Below, piece after piece: positions 28,079 to 35,882 of a stretch of DNA of 64,000 bases. The DNA lies in the NCBI GenBank assembly GCA_945882095.1, contig CAMCWF010000001.1, forward strand, positions 182,540 to 246,539, in the 5' to 3' direction. The number at the start of each line of letters is the position of its first letter. Position 1 is the first letter of the stretch. The notes under the pieces are model-generated. The model saw only the letters and a list, made by a program, of their open reading frames with translations. It had not been told where the DNA came from and ran no database searches. Position numbers and translations under genes: made by a program. Source of the stretch: Chryseobacterium gleum. Lineage in GTDB: Bacteria > Bacteroidota > Bacteroidia > Flavobacteriales_D > Crocinitomicaceae.

Positions 28079-28191
28079 AGGGAATGAAATCAAAATCTCT
28101 TTTCTGACATTCAATATCTTAATAAAAAAGAAACGACGCTATGGCTAAAGTTGTCCCCAGCCCCAAGTCGGACAAAGATTCATGCTTAGGA

Positions 28192-29190
28192 TTAGAAACT
28201 AAGAAAAACCCCAGCTGTAACGGGAGAGAATTGAGGCCCTTTGTTTTTTTCAAAAACTTCTGTCAGTCCGTATTGAATAAACAAGTTTGTATGTGAAAAA
28301 CCCAATTGCAACAGTAGGTTTGCGCTGAATGGGTTCAAATGATAGTCATCCTTTGTTTTTGCTTTTTGTGTATTTCCATTGTTTTCCCATTTCGTCTTCC
28401 AGGATGAGGCTATTCGAATACCACCCACGACACCTGCACTGAGGTGCCAAGCTTTATCGGCGTCTTTATTAGCGTTGAATTCTAAAAGCAATGGGACTTG
28501 CAAATACGTGGAGCGCATTACATTTTTAGTATAATCTACATTTGCGTTAGGCATTCCAAAAATTGAATCGTTGTTTTTGGATAAGTCGACGTTGTTTGTC
28601 AACGCATATCGGTTCCACTGAAAGCCAATGCCTGTGGTTAAGCCGATGTATTCATGGTAAATAGCGAATCTTTTTTCCAAAACATTAAATTGGAAATTCA
28701 AACTTTTCGCGAAATCAAGTTCAAGAAAAGGTGCGTCTTCATTTACTGCAATTCTATCATTGGCATTCATAAACCCATTTACACCGATGCCAAAACCGGC
28801 GTAGTGAGCGTAATCACTGGATGCGAATTTCAGGAAATCATCTTTTTCTCCGTTCTTTTTGGAGGGCGATTTTTTTCCTTTAAATAATTCAGGATTGATT
28901 GTTACGATACGTTTTGAATCCTGAGGCTCTGTTGGGTCTTCCTCATCACCTACCATTACTTTTAATTCTATTTTTTTACCTTCAGAGGGAATCCCTTCTG
29001 TTTCGAATCCTCTCAACTGGAACGAATCTCCAAGGATGGAGTCCACCCATACGGTTTTGGATTCAGTGATGGTTGTATCATTTCCTTGGATGATGATGGT
29101 TTTTCGGATTTCGATTTGGTTTTGCGAAAACGAAAACGCAGCAATACCAAGGCAAAAAAGTAAGGACATTGAACGTATCATTCGTTTCAT
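28192..29190 (-). CDS. Outer-membrane beta-barrel protein, unknown
   Basis: 332 residues with a signal peptide (about 1-23, ending 'AAFSFSQ'). Residues ~24-115 are a charged, Lys/Glu/Pro-rich periplasmic part; residues ~120-332 look like an eight- to ten-strand barrel of the PorT/OMP_b-brl type, ending in Phe ('TAGVFLSF'). The barrel is plainly related to the C-terminal half of the protein at 47503-48594: both share 'YIGLTTGIGF'/'YLGLTTGLGF', 'NDSIFGM'/'QDSIYGV', 'VPLLLEF'/'APLLFEI' and 'GVVGG...SW'/'GVVGY...SW'. Function unknown. A degenerate -7 box (TAACTTTT at 29195-29202) lies four bases before the ATG. Confidence 0.75.
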   Translation of the reverse strand: MKRMIRSMSLLFCLGIAAFSFSQNQIEIRKTIIIQGNDTTITESKTVWVDSILGDSFQLRGFETEGIPSEGKKIELKVMVGDEEDPTEPQDSKRIVTINPELFKGKKSPSKKNGEKDDFLKFASSDYAHYAGFGIGVNGFMNANDRIAVNEDAPFLELDFAKSLNFQFNVLEKRFAIYHEYIGLTTGIGFQWNRYALTNNVDLSKNNDSIFGMPNANVDYTKNVMRSTYLQVPLLLEFNANKDADKAWHLSAGVVGGIRIASSWKTKWENNGNTQKAKTKDDYHLNPFSANLLLQLGFSHTNLFIQYGLTEVFEKNKGPQFSPVTAGVFLSF

Positions 29191-29257
29191 TTTTAAAAGT
29201 TAGGTTCAAAATTGTTAAAAATACCCATGGGACGCGCAAGAAATCTGTTAATAAACC

Positions 29258-29683
29258 TCAATAAATCAATTTGATAGAGATGCTTTTATTGGCGTTCAGG
29301 TTTACAGCGCAATCGTCAAAGGTAGGGATTGATAGGATGGGTTTTCGGTTATTGGAGAAACCATAGGCTTCGGTTGGGACGCCGAAAAAGTTCTTGTCAC
29401 AAAGGTGGTTATTGTTGGCATCGTGGTAAATACACATAGCATATTTTCCCTCGGGCAGGTCTTTGAAGGTGCAACTCACTTCATCCTCAGCGATTGACTT
29501 GCGAATGATTTTGTAGGTTTTTCCTTCTTTTGCAAAAACATTTTTGTCTTTGTACAGTGCGAATTCTATTTGGCCATTTTTGGATTGGATTCCCGTGGCT
29601 TTTACGGTTAAATCAAATGAATTATGGGCCTTATCAGGCGAAAGAAATCCAAGTGCGAGCAAAAAACAGAACAACAATTTCAC
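29258..29683 (-). CDS. DUF2141 family secreted protein
   Basis: 141 residues with a signal peptide (MKLLFCFLLALGFLSPDKA). The rest fits DUF2141: 'NGQIEFALYKDKNVFAKEGK', 'CTFKDLPEGKYAMCIYHDANNNHLCDKNFFGVPTEAYGFSNN', the last stretch being the family's most conserved part. Function is not established. It begins two bases after the stop of the desaturase-like gene and is probably the last gene of an FkbM-desaturase-DUF2141 transcript. Confidence 0.85.
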   Translation of the reverse strand: MKLLFCFLLALGFLSPDKAHNSFDLTVKATGIQSKNGQIEFALYKDKNVFAKEGKTYKIIRKSIAEDEVSCTFKDLPEGKYAMCIYHDANNNHLCDKNFFGVPTEAYGFSNNRKPILSIPTFDDCAVNLNANKSISIKLIY

Positions 29684-29685
29684 GG

Positions 29686-30378
29686 TTATTTTATTTCGGT
29701 CTTAAATATTTTATCCCACCAAGCAAAAGTTGATGCATAGTTCCCATCGAGCATCGCGTGATGGTCGTCGTGGTGCTTTGATTTTGAGATGAGTGGAATT
29801 TGACTGATGAAAGGCAGGTTTAAATCTGAATGGATGTGAATTTCATGAAGGTTTCGGATGGCACCAAATAAGAAAAATGCGAACATGTTTATGGGCATAA
29901 AAATCAAGATTACGGCAAACCCTAAGGCAGCGCCTATCATTCCCAGCATCCATTCAAGGGGATGATTATATAAATACTCCAATGGAAAAGGCGGACTTGC
30001 ACGGTGGTGAATCGAGTGTATTTTTCCGAGCATAAATTTATTTTGGTGAATCCAGCGGTGAAAGAAATAGAAGAAAACATCATCCACAACAAAAGCAATA
30101 AGTACTTGCAAAGCAATGATCCAACCGTTGGTCCATGTGGTTTCGATGAGGGGAAAAAGAAAATACGCTCCCACGCCAGAGATAAGGAGCAAAAGCATGA
30201 GATTTAAAAAATACAGGGGAAATCTTTTCTTAAAAATGCCTTTTTGATAGGGTTTTTGTTGAATTCGATACTTTTTAAATATGGGGGTATAAAGCACGAC
30301 CATGGAATACAATAACCCAATTAAATTAGTTGAAATCAATAGAATCACAGTATAAACGGCGAACGTTAGTGCATTCAT
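29686..30378 (-). CDS. Sterol desaturase/fatty acid hydroxylase family protein
   Basis: 230 residues, about four membrane helices. The histidine clusters that hold the di-iron centre are present: 'FHRWIHQNK' (HxxxH), 'IHSIHHRAS' (HxxHH) and 'HHDDHHAMLDGNYAS' near the end. The family oxygenates or desaturates lipids; a membrane or glyco/ornithine lipid hydroxylase is possible, but the substrate is not readable. Its ATG overlaps the stop of the FkbM methyltransferase gene by 4 bases. Confidence 0.87.
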   Translation of the reverse strand: MNALTFAVYTVILLISTNLIGLLYSMVVLYTPIFKKYRIQQKPYQKGIFKKRFPLYFLNLMLLLLISGVGAYFLFPLIETTWTNGWIIALQVLIAFVVDDVFFYFFHRWIHQNKFMLGKIHSIHHRASPPFPLEYLYNHPLEWMLGMIGAALGFAVILIFMPINMFAFFLFGAIRNLHEIHIHSDLNLPFISQIPLISKSKHHDDHHAMLDGNYASTFAWWDKIFKTEIK

Positions 30379-31172
30379 TTTCTGGTAGCGAATAAGTTAT
30401 ACATTTTAGAATTTTCCAATCCACTTTCTTGCTCGATGACTTGTTTTGCGAAGCCATGTTTTTCTAATAATTTTTGGGTATTTTTCAAGCGGTCATCAAC
30501 GTCGTGAACCTCAATTACCAAGGCTTTTATTTTATGCCAATCTTCTGCTTGAATCCCCATTAGCACGGCCCATTCAGCCCCTTCACAATCTATTTTGAGC
30601 AAATCGATTTTTTCTAAACCTTTTTCTTTTATTACATCAGAGAGGGTGGTTAGCTCACAATGGATAACTTGTCTGCCGCGAACGAGGTAAGCTGCAATGA
30701 TGCCAGAAAAGGAAGTAGGAATCCATTTCATCCATTTCATGTTAACCGGTGGATTTTTCATTGTGCTTTTCACGGCATTTTTAAAAGACCCTGGATTGTT
30801 ATCCCATTGCTCTGGGTGAAGTGTCGAAAGCGCTGGGGTATTAGGGAAATAGGTAAAAACAGCTTGTTGGGGTTTATCCGAAACACCTTTTTGAATGACG
30901 GTCATTTTTCCTTGCCCGTGCATCTCTGCGTTTTTGGACAAAACGTTCGCAATCTGGGGGATGGGTTCAAAGCAAAACACTTGTACATTTGGGGCTTTTT
31001 GAAGTACCCTTACGCCAAAAACACCCACATTGGCACCTACGTCAAAAACTACATCACTTTCTTTAATAACGATGCCATGTTGTAGATATCCTTCAACGTG
31101 GTGATCGAGCATTTTCGCTTCTGGCTTTTTCAAACAATGAACCTTGGTTCCGTCTGTAAGTGTTGTAATCAT
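30375..31172 (-). CDS. FkbM-family SAM-dependent methyltransferase
   Basis: 265 residues. SAM motif I 'VVFDVGANVGVFGV' near residue 42, and the FkbM-domain signature 'KIDLLKIDCEGAEWAVLMGI' near 190. The family O-methylates sugars or lipids. It is the first gene of a run with a desaturase-like and a DUF2141 gene, so a role in envelope lipid or glycan modification is plausible. A -7-like TATTTTTA at 31177-31184 ends four bases before the ATG. Confidence 0.85.
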   Translation of the reverse strand: MITTLTDGTKVHCLKKPEAKMLDHHVEGYLQHGIVIKESDVVFDVGANVGVFGVRVLQKAPNVQVFCFEPIPQIANVLSKNAEMHGQGKMTVIQKGVSDKPQQAVFTYFPNTPALSTLHPEQWDNNPGSFKNAVKSTMKNPPVNMKWMKWIPTSFSGIIAAYLVRGRQVIHCELTTLSDVIKEKGLEKIDLLKIDCEGAEWAVLMGIQAEDWHKIKALVIEVHDVDDRLKNTQKLLEKHGFAKQVIEQESGLENSKMYNLFATRK

Positions 31173-31222
31173 CCCTTAAAAATAGAAAAAAAAACAAGCA
31201 GATGACACAATGCCCTTCCCTT

Positions 31223-31864
31223 TTATTTTCCTTGCGTATTGGCGATTACATGAACAAGGGTACCGGATTTACAAACATCAATGATGATGTCATTGTATTT
31301 TTTTTCTGTGGTGAAACATCCTAGGCTTCTTCCTATTCTTCCGTTTTTTCTCAAGAAAGCATCGGAAAGGTATGTTGATGCGTGAAAACGAATTCCTCTT
31401 TGAAAGGCATTGTCATTGACTCCTTTGTCCATTCCATGAAGATACATGGCCCTTCCGATTTGTTCGCTTTGGTATTCGTCACCTGTTAAAAAAGTGCCAA
31501 TGCAGCTCATGTTTGATTCATGTTGATTGCTAAAACGGGTTGTTTTTTCCCATCCAGACTTTTTGCCATGGGCTACCCTGCAGTTCACAAGTATTTTATG
31601 GTCTTTTATCACCCACAATCGTTTTTTATTAGAAGGCAATCGAAAATCAATGAGAATGACGGTACCTGCATCGGGTACATACCTCAACAATTTATTCGGT
31701 AGGGACGACAAGGAATGGGTTTTGTATGCTTCATTCTTTTGAATCGCCGATGTATGTCTCACGTGATAGAATACATTCTCACCTGCTCCTGTGTAGGATG
31801 AGGGAAACATGGATTGAACAATGGTGATAATAAACAGGAAGGATACCAAGCCAAATTTTAACAT
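31223..31864 (-). CDS. Murein L,D-transpeptidase catalytic-domain-like protein
   Basis: 213 residues with a signal peptide or anchor (MLKFGLVSFLFIITIVQS). The middle and C-terminal part follow the L,D-transpeptidase catalytic family: 'NCRVAHGKKSG', 'AMYLHGMDKGVNDNAFQRGI', 'IRFHAS', and the catalytic 'GRIGRSLGCFTTEKK' (Ser-x-Gly-Cys; the Cys is the nucleophile). It would cross-link peptidoglycan or attach proteins to it from the periplasm. Two cell-wall genes (this and the S66 peptidase) lie about 3 kb apart but in separate transcripts. Confidence 0.8.
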   Translation of the reverse strand: MLKFGLVSFLFIITIVQSMFPSSYTGAGENVFYHVRHTSAIQKNEAYKTHSLSSLPNKLLRYVPDAGTVILIDFRLPSNKKRLWVIKDHKILVNCRVAHGKKSGWEKTTRFSNQHESNMSCIGTFLTGDEYQSEQIGRAMYLHGMDKGVNDNAFQRGIRFHASTYLSDAFLRKNGRIGRSLGCFTTEKKYNDIIIDVCKSGTLVHVIANTQGK

Positions 31865-31966
31865 TTTCTATGAATTTTAAGGTTCTTGAAAGCACCTTTT
31901 GAAAAATGGGAAATCCCAAGCAAAGGTCTGACAATCGTAAAAGAATTCAAAGGAAAATTGTTACAA

Positions 31967-33598
31967 TTATTCTTCCAAGAAGGGGTATTTATAATCTGTT
32001 GGAGGGACAAAAGTTTCCTTGATGGTACGTGCAGAAGTCCAGCGCAAAAGGTTCATCATTGCACCTGCTTTGTCGTTCGTTCCCGAACCTCTTGCTCCAC
32101 CAAAAGGCTGTTGTCCCACGACAGCGCCCGTAGGCTTGTCGTTGATATAGAAATTTCCAGCGGCGTGCTCCAATTTTTCGGTTGCCAATTGGATTGCATA
32201 TCGATCTTGTGAAAGAATAGAACCGGTTAAAGCGTAATCCGAGGTAGCATCCAGAATGTCCAAGGTTTCTTCGAATTTTTCAGCGTCGTAAACGTAAATG
32301 GTTAATACTGGACCAAAAATTTCTTCGCACATGGTCCGAAATGTTGGATTGGTGGTCACAACGGTTGTTGGTTCGATAAAATACCCTTGCGTTTTGTCGT
32401 ACTTCCCTCCTGTGATGATTTCTGCATCGGTTTGGGATTTACAGTAATCAATGTAGGTTGCAATTTTATCAAACGCTTTTTCATCAATGACTGCATTTAC
32501 GAAATTACTTGTTTTGGCGGGTGTTCCCATTTTAAAGGAATTCACTTGGTCTACGTAGTGTTTTTTAACTTCTTCCCAAAGGTTGGAAGGAACATATGCA
32601 CGAGAGGCAGCAGAGCATTTTTGTCCTTGAAACTCAAAGGCACCTCGCGCCATTGCGGTTGCTATTTCGGCAGGCACAGCAGATTTGTGGGCAATGATAA
32701 AATCTTTACCTCCGGTTTCTCCAACAATTCGAGGATAGGTGCGGTAGGAATCCAGGTTCGCTCCAATTTCTTTCCAAAGATGTTTAAATACCCCTGTAGA
32801 TCCTGTAAAATGTAAACCTGCAAAATCTTTGTGCTTGAAAACTACGTCTCCGGCCACAGGACCCTCAACTGTAATCATGTTAATCACACCATCCGGCAGC
32901 CCCGCTGCTTTGAAAAGCTCCATGATCACTTGTGCGGAATACACTTGGGTATCGGAAGGTTTCCAAACGACAACATTTCCCATCATTGCGGGCGCAGCAC
33001 AAAGGTTGGCAGCAATGGAAGTAAAGTTAAAGGGGGTGATGGCAAAAACAAACCCTTCCAAAGGTCGATATTGCAAGCGATTCCACATTCCTGGCAAAGA
33101 TTCAGGCTGTTCCTTATAAATCTGTGTCATATATTTAACGTTGAATCGAAAGAAATCGATCAACTCACAAGAGGCATCAATTTCTGCTTGAAAGACATTT
33201 TTTGATTGCGCAAGCATGGTCGCTGCATTCATTTTATCGCGGAAAGGTCCTGCCAACAAATCTGCAGCTTTTAAAAATATGGCTGCGCGTTCTTCCCAAG
33301 GGAGTTTTGCCCATTTAGTTTTGGCTTGAAGGGCAGATTCTATCGCACGTTGCACATGGCTTGCATCCCCATAATTGAAATGACCCAAGGTTTTTCCATG
33401 CTCATGTGGGGGAGACATTCTGCGTTTATCCTGCGTCCTAACCTCTTCGCTCCCGATGTACATGGGAATGTCGATGGGCGCTTGGCTGTACATTTTCTCA
33501 TACTGCGCAAGCAGATTTTTTCGTTCCAAAGAATCCTTACCGAAGGGCTTAACGGGCTCGTTTATGGCTTTCGGCAATTGATAAAAAGCGTTTGACAT
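31967..33598 (-). CDS. pruA: L-glutamate gamma-semialdehyde dehydrogenase (P5C dehydrogenase)
   Basis: 543 residues. NAD-dependent oxidation of glutamate semialdehyde to glutamate, second step of proline breakdown. Active-site Glu294 ('RIVGETGGKDF') and Cys328 ('FQGQKCSAASRAYVPS'), and 'VVWKPSDTQVYSA' in the NAD site; the N-terminal 'NEPVKPFGKDSLERKNLL' is the eukaryote-like P5CDH form common in Bacteroidota. I start at the Met at 33598, which gives the family length; the longer frame adds six residues across the leader. No proline dehydrogenase is in the window. Confidence 0.95.
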   Translation of the reverse strand: MSNAFYQLPKAINEPVKPFGKDSLERKNLLAQYEKMYSQAPIDIPMYIGSEEVRTQDKRRMSPPHEHGKTLGHFNYGDASHVQRAIESALQAKTKWAKLPWEERAAIFLKAADLLAGPFRDKMNAATMLAQSKNVFQAEIDASCELIDFFRFNVKYMTQIYKEQPESLPGMWNRLQYRPLEGFVFAITPFNFTSIAANLCAAPAMMGNVVVWKPSDTQVYSAQVIMELFKAAGLPDGVINMITVEGPVAGDVVFKHKDFAGLHFTGSTGVFKHLWKEIGANLDSYRTYPRIVGETGGKDFIIAHKSAVPAEIATAMARGAFEFQGQKCSAASRAYVPSNLWEEVKKHYVDQVNSFKMGTPAKTSNFVNAVIDEKAFDKIATYIDYCKSQTDAEIITGGKYDKTQGYFIEPTTVVTTNPTFRTMCEEIFGPVLTIYVYDAEKFEETLDILDATSDYALTGSILSQDRYAIQLATEKLEHAAGNFYINDKPTGAVVGQQPFGGARGSGTNDKAGAMMNLLRWTSARTIKETFVPPTDYKYPFLEE

Positions 33599-33613
33599 GG
33601 GCTTAATTTTGGA

Positions 33614-33621
33614 CAAAGTTA
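33614..33621 (-). promoter_or_regulatory. -7 box of pruA
   Basis: Minus-strand TAACTTTG, an exact TAnnTTTG match ending 15 bases before the ATG at 33598. Confidence 0.6.
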
Positions 33622-33697
33622 AAATAAAAGCAACAACCTAAGTTATCCTTGTGATTGGGAAAAGCCATCAAAAAGACAAAACAAGCGCAATAAAAAT

Positions 33698-33705
33698 TAA
33701 TTTTG
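33698..33705 (+). promoter_or_regulatory. -7 box of recF
   Basis: TAATTTTG, an exact TAnnTTTG match, ends seven bases before the recF ATG, so the transcript has almost no leader. It is divergent from the pruA promoter about 75 bases away. Confidence 0.6.
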
Positions 33706-33712
33706 TAGGACG

Positions 33713-34816
33713 ATGCAATACCTTTCCAAACTCAATCTTTTAAATTTCAAGAACCACGAAAATTTGGAGTTGGAATTTTGTCCCAAAATAAATGCGTTGG
33801 TTGGTAAGAACGGCGTTGGAAAGACAAATGTCTTGGATGCTGTGTATTATTTAAGCATGTGTAAATCCTATATCAATGGCGTGGATAAGCACAACATCCG
33901 ATTTGACAGCGGATTTTTCAGCATTCAGGGAAAATTTAAACACGAAAAAGATTCATCAACCGTATTGTGTTCTGTGAAAGCTGGCGCTAAAAAAGTATTC
34001 AAGCGAAACAAAGTAGAATATGAAAAATTGGCGGATCACATAGGCTTGTATCCTGTGGTGTTCATTTCTCCTTATGACGGCGATTTGATAGCGGAAGGGA
34101 GCGAAATGCGTAGAAAGTGGATGGATGGGATTATCTCACAGATTGACAAGAAATATCTTGAAAATTTAATGAATTACAACCGAGTGGTGGAGCAGAGAAA
34201 CGCTTTACTAAAACAAATTCACCTTGGGAATCAAAACACTTCTGAACTTGAAATTTGGGATGCCCCGATGGAGCAGCTTGGAGAAAAAATCTATGAAAGA
34301 AGGCTTGTTTTCGTTGATTCCTTCATTCCCATTTTCGAAAAATATTATCAAACCATTGGCGCTGAAACCGAGACGGTGCAAATGGTCTATCGTTCAGACT
34401 TTGGCAAAGGCACTTTTACTTCGTTACTTCAATCCAACCTAAGAAAAGATTTGGCTTATCAGTACAGTACCGTAGGAATTCACAAGGACGATTTATTATT
34501 TTCCTTGAATGGAAATCCTGTAAAGAAATATGGGTCACAAGGGCAGCAAAAATCCTATGTAATTGCTTTGCGTTTGGCACAATATGAATACATCGCTGAA
34601 ATTTGCAACCAAAAACCGGTATTGTTGTTGGACGACATCTTTGACAAATTGGATTCCACGCGCATATTGAAATTGATAGATTTGGTCTCCAGTGATTTTT
34701 TCGGGCAAGTAATCATTACGGACACTGAAAGTGAAAGACTCGAACTTATTTTTAAGGAACGGAACGCAGAATTTCGTATTTTTGATATTCACTCCCTTCC
34801 AATCACCCATGAATAA
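33713..34816 (+). CDS. recF: DNA replication/repair protein RecF
   Basis: 367 residues. ABC-type ATPase that binds gapped DNA and helps load RecA. Walker A 'GKNGVGKTN' at residues 31-39; the ABC signature region 'KKYGSQGQQKSYVIALRLAQ' and Walker B 'KPVLLLDDIFDKLD' near 300. Length fits the family. Its end overlaps the DUF721 gene start (34809), suggesting translational coupling, a common recF neighbour. Confidence 0.95.
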   Translation: MQYLSKLNLLNFKNHENLELEFCPKINALVGKNGVGKTNVLDAVYYLSMCKSYINGVDKHNIRFDSGFFSIQGKFKHEKDSSTVLCSVKAGAKKVFKRNKVEYEKLADHIGLYPVVFISPYDGDLIAEGSEMRRKWMDGIISQIDKKYLENLMNYNRVVEQRNALLKQIHLGNQNTSELEIWDAPMEQLGEKIYERRLVFVDSFIPIFEKYYQTIGAETETVQMVYRSDFGKGTFTSLLQSNLRKDLAYQYSTVGIHKDDLLFSLNGNPVKKYGSQGQQKSYVIALRLAQYEYIAEICNQKPVLLLDDIFDKLDSTRILKLIDLVSSDFFGQVIITDTESERLELIFKERNAEFRIFDIHSLPITHE

Positions 34817-35123
34817 GAAAATAGAAGAATTTAAGCGGACCTCTGACAGCCAGCCATTGGCAGAAATCATAGACCGGTTATTCAAAGTATATAATTTAGA
34901 AGGGAAAATGAAGGAGATGGATGTGATCAACGCATGGCCAGAACTGATGGGCATAGCGGTAGCACGAAGAACCAAAAACATCTACATAAAAGGAAACACT
35001 TTACACCTTGAAATGGACTCATCAGTGATGCGAGAAGAACTCTACAACGGTAAACAAATCATCCTTGAACGCATCAATCAACATGCTGGAAAGGAACTGA
35101 TTACAGACATTTGGTTTTCCTAA
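34809..35123 (+). CDS. DUF721 (DciA-like) protein
   Basis: 104 residues from the ATG at 34809, which overlaps the last eight bases of recF. DUF721 features: 'QPLAEIIDRLFKVYNLEGKM', 'VINAWPELMGIAVARRTKNI', 'LHLEMDSSVMREELYNGKQI'. The family includes DciA, which helps load the replicative helicase in many bacteria; whether this short form does so is inference. The larger in-frame extension upstream lies inside recF and has no homology. Confidence 0.85.
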   Translation: MNKKIEEFKRTSDSQPLAEIIDRLFKVYNLEGKMKEMDVINAWPELMGIAVARRTKNIYIKGNTLHLEMDSSVMREELYNGKQIILERINQHAGKELITDIWFS

Positions 35124-35183
35124 AAAAGTGTTAACAAACCTTTTGCATTTGCCACAGCAGATATCATTCCTTAGTTTTTCCGC

Positions 35184-35873
35184 ATGAAAAATATCTTGAT
35201 TTTAGTCCTTTTGTTCCTTTCAAACCTTAGTGCGCACGCTCAACTGAAACCCATTTATAGCCAAGCGGATTACGCTTTTTGGTTGCATTTGCCATCTGAT
35301 AGCATTTTAAAAACGAAACCTCCTGTATTGATTTTTCTTCACGGAAAGAGTTTATCTGGAACGGATTTAAACCGTGTAAAACGCTATGGAATCATTTCCG
35401 AAATTGAGAAAGGGCGAAAAATTCCTGCCATCGTGGTCGCACCCCAAACGAACAATGGTTGGAGTCCTGAGAAGATCTTAAGTGTCCTTCAGTTTGTACA
35501 ACGGAACTTCAACACGGATACGAACCGCGTGTATGTTGCGGGAATGAGCATGGGGGGATATGGCACGCTAAATTTCGCAGGTGCATATCCAGAATTGGTG
35601 ACGGCAGCGGTAGCCTTGTGTGGGGGCGGAAATGTTAAAGACGGTTGTAATTTGGCAACGGTTCCTTTGTGGATTCAACATGGTACGTTAGATACGGCGG
35701 TTCCCATTTCAGAATCCGAAAAAATCGTTCGTGCCATCAAAAATTGCAATGGGGGAGAAAACCTGATTTATACTCCTTTAAAAGGCGCAGACCATGGAGA
35801 TTTGGAAAGAATTTTTAGGTCCGATGAGATGTACGAATGGCTGTTTCAGTTTACAAAGGAACTTAACAACTAA
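35184..35873 (+). CDS. Secreted alpha/beta hydrolase (esterase/carboxylesterase-like)
   Basis: 229 residues with a signal peptide (to about residue 20, 'NLSAHAQ'). Catalytic triad can be read as Ser122 ('VAGMSMGGYGT'), Asp170 ('QHGTLDTAVP') and His204 ('KGADHGDLER'); the oxyanion segment is 'LIFLHGKSLSG'. This matches the phospholipase/carboxylesterase or peptidase-like esterase group; the substrate is unknown. A -7-like TAGTTTTT at 35172-35179 ends four bases before the ATG. Confidence 0.85.
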   Translation: MKNILILVLLFLSNLSAHAQLKPIYSQADYAFWLHLPSDSILKTKPPVLIFLHGKSLSGTDLNRVKRYGIISEIEKGRKIPAIVVAPQTNNGWSPEKILSVLQFVQRNFNTDTNRVYVAGMSMGGYGTLNFAGAYPELVTAAVALCGGGNVKDGCNLATVPLWIQHGTLDTAVPISESEKIVRAIKNCNGGENLIYTPLKGADHGDLERIFRSDEMYEWLFQFTKELNN

Positions 35874-35882
35874 GGATCAATC

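Noticed and set aside
31886..32212. Plus-strand frame of about 108 residues opposite the pruA end
   Set aside because: It overlaps pruA on the other strand, has low-quality composition, no start signal and no recognisable family.
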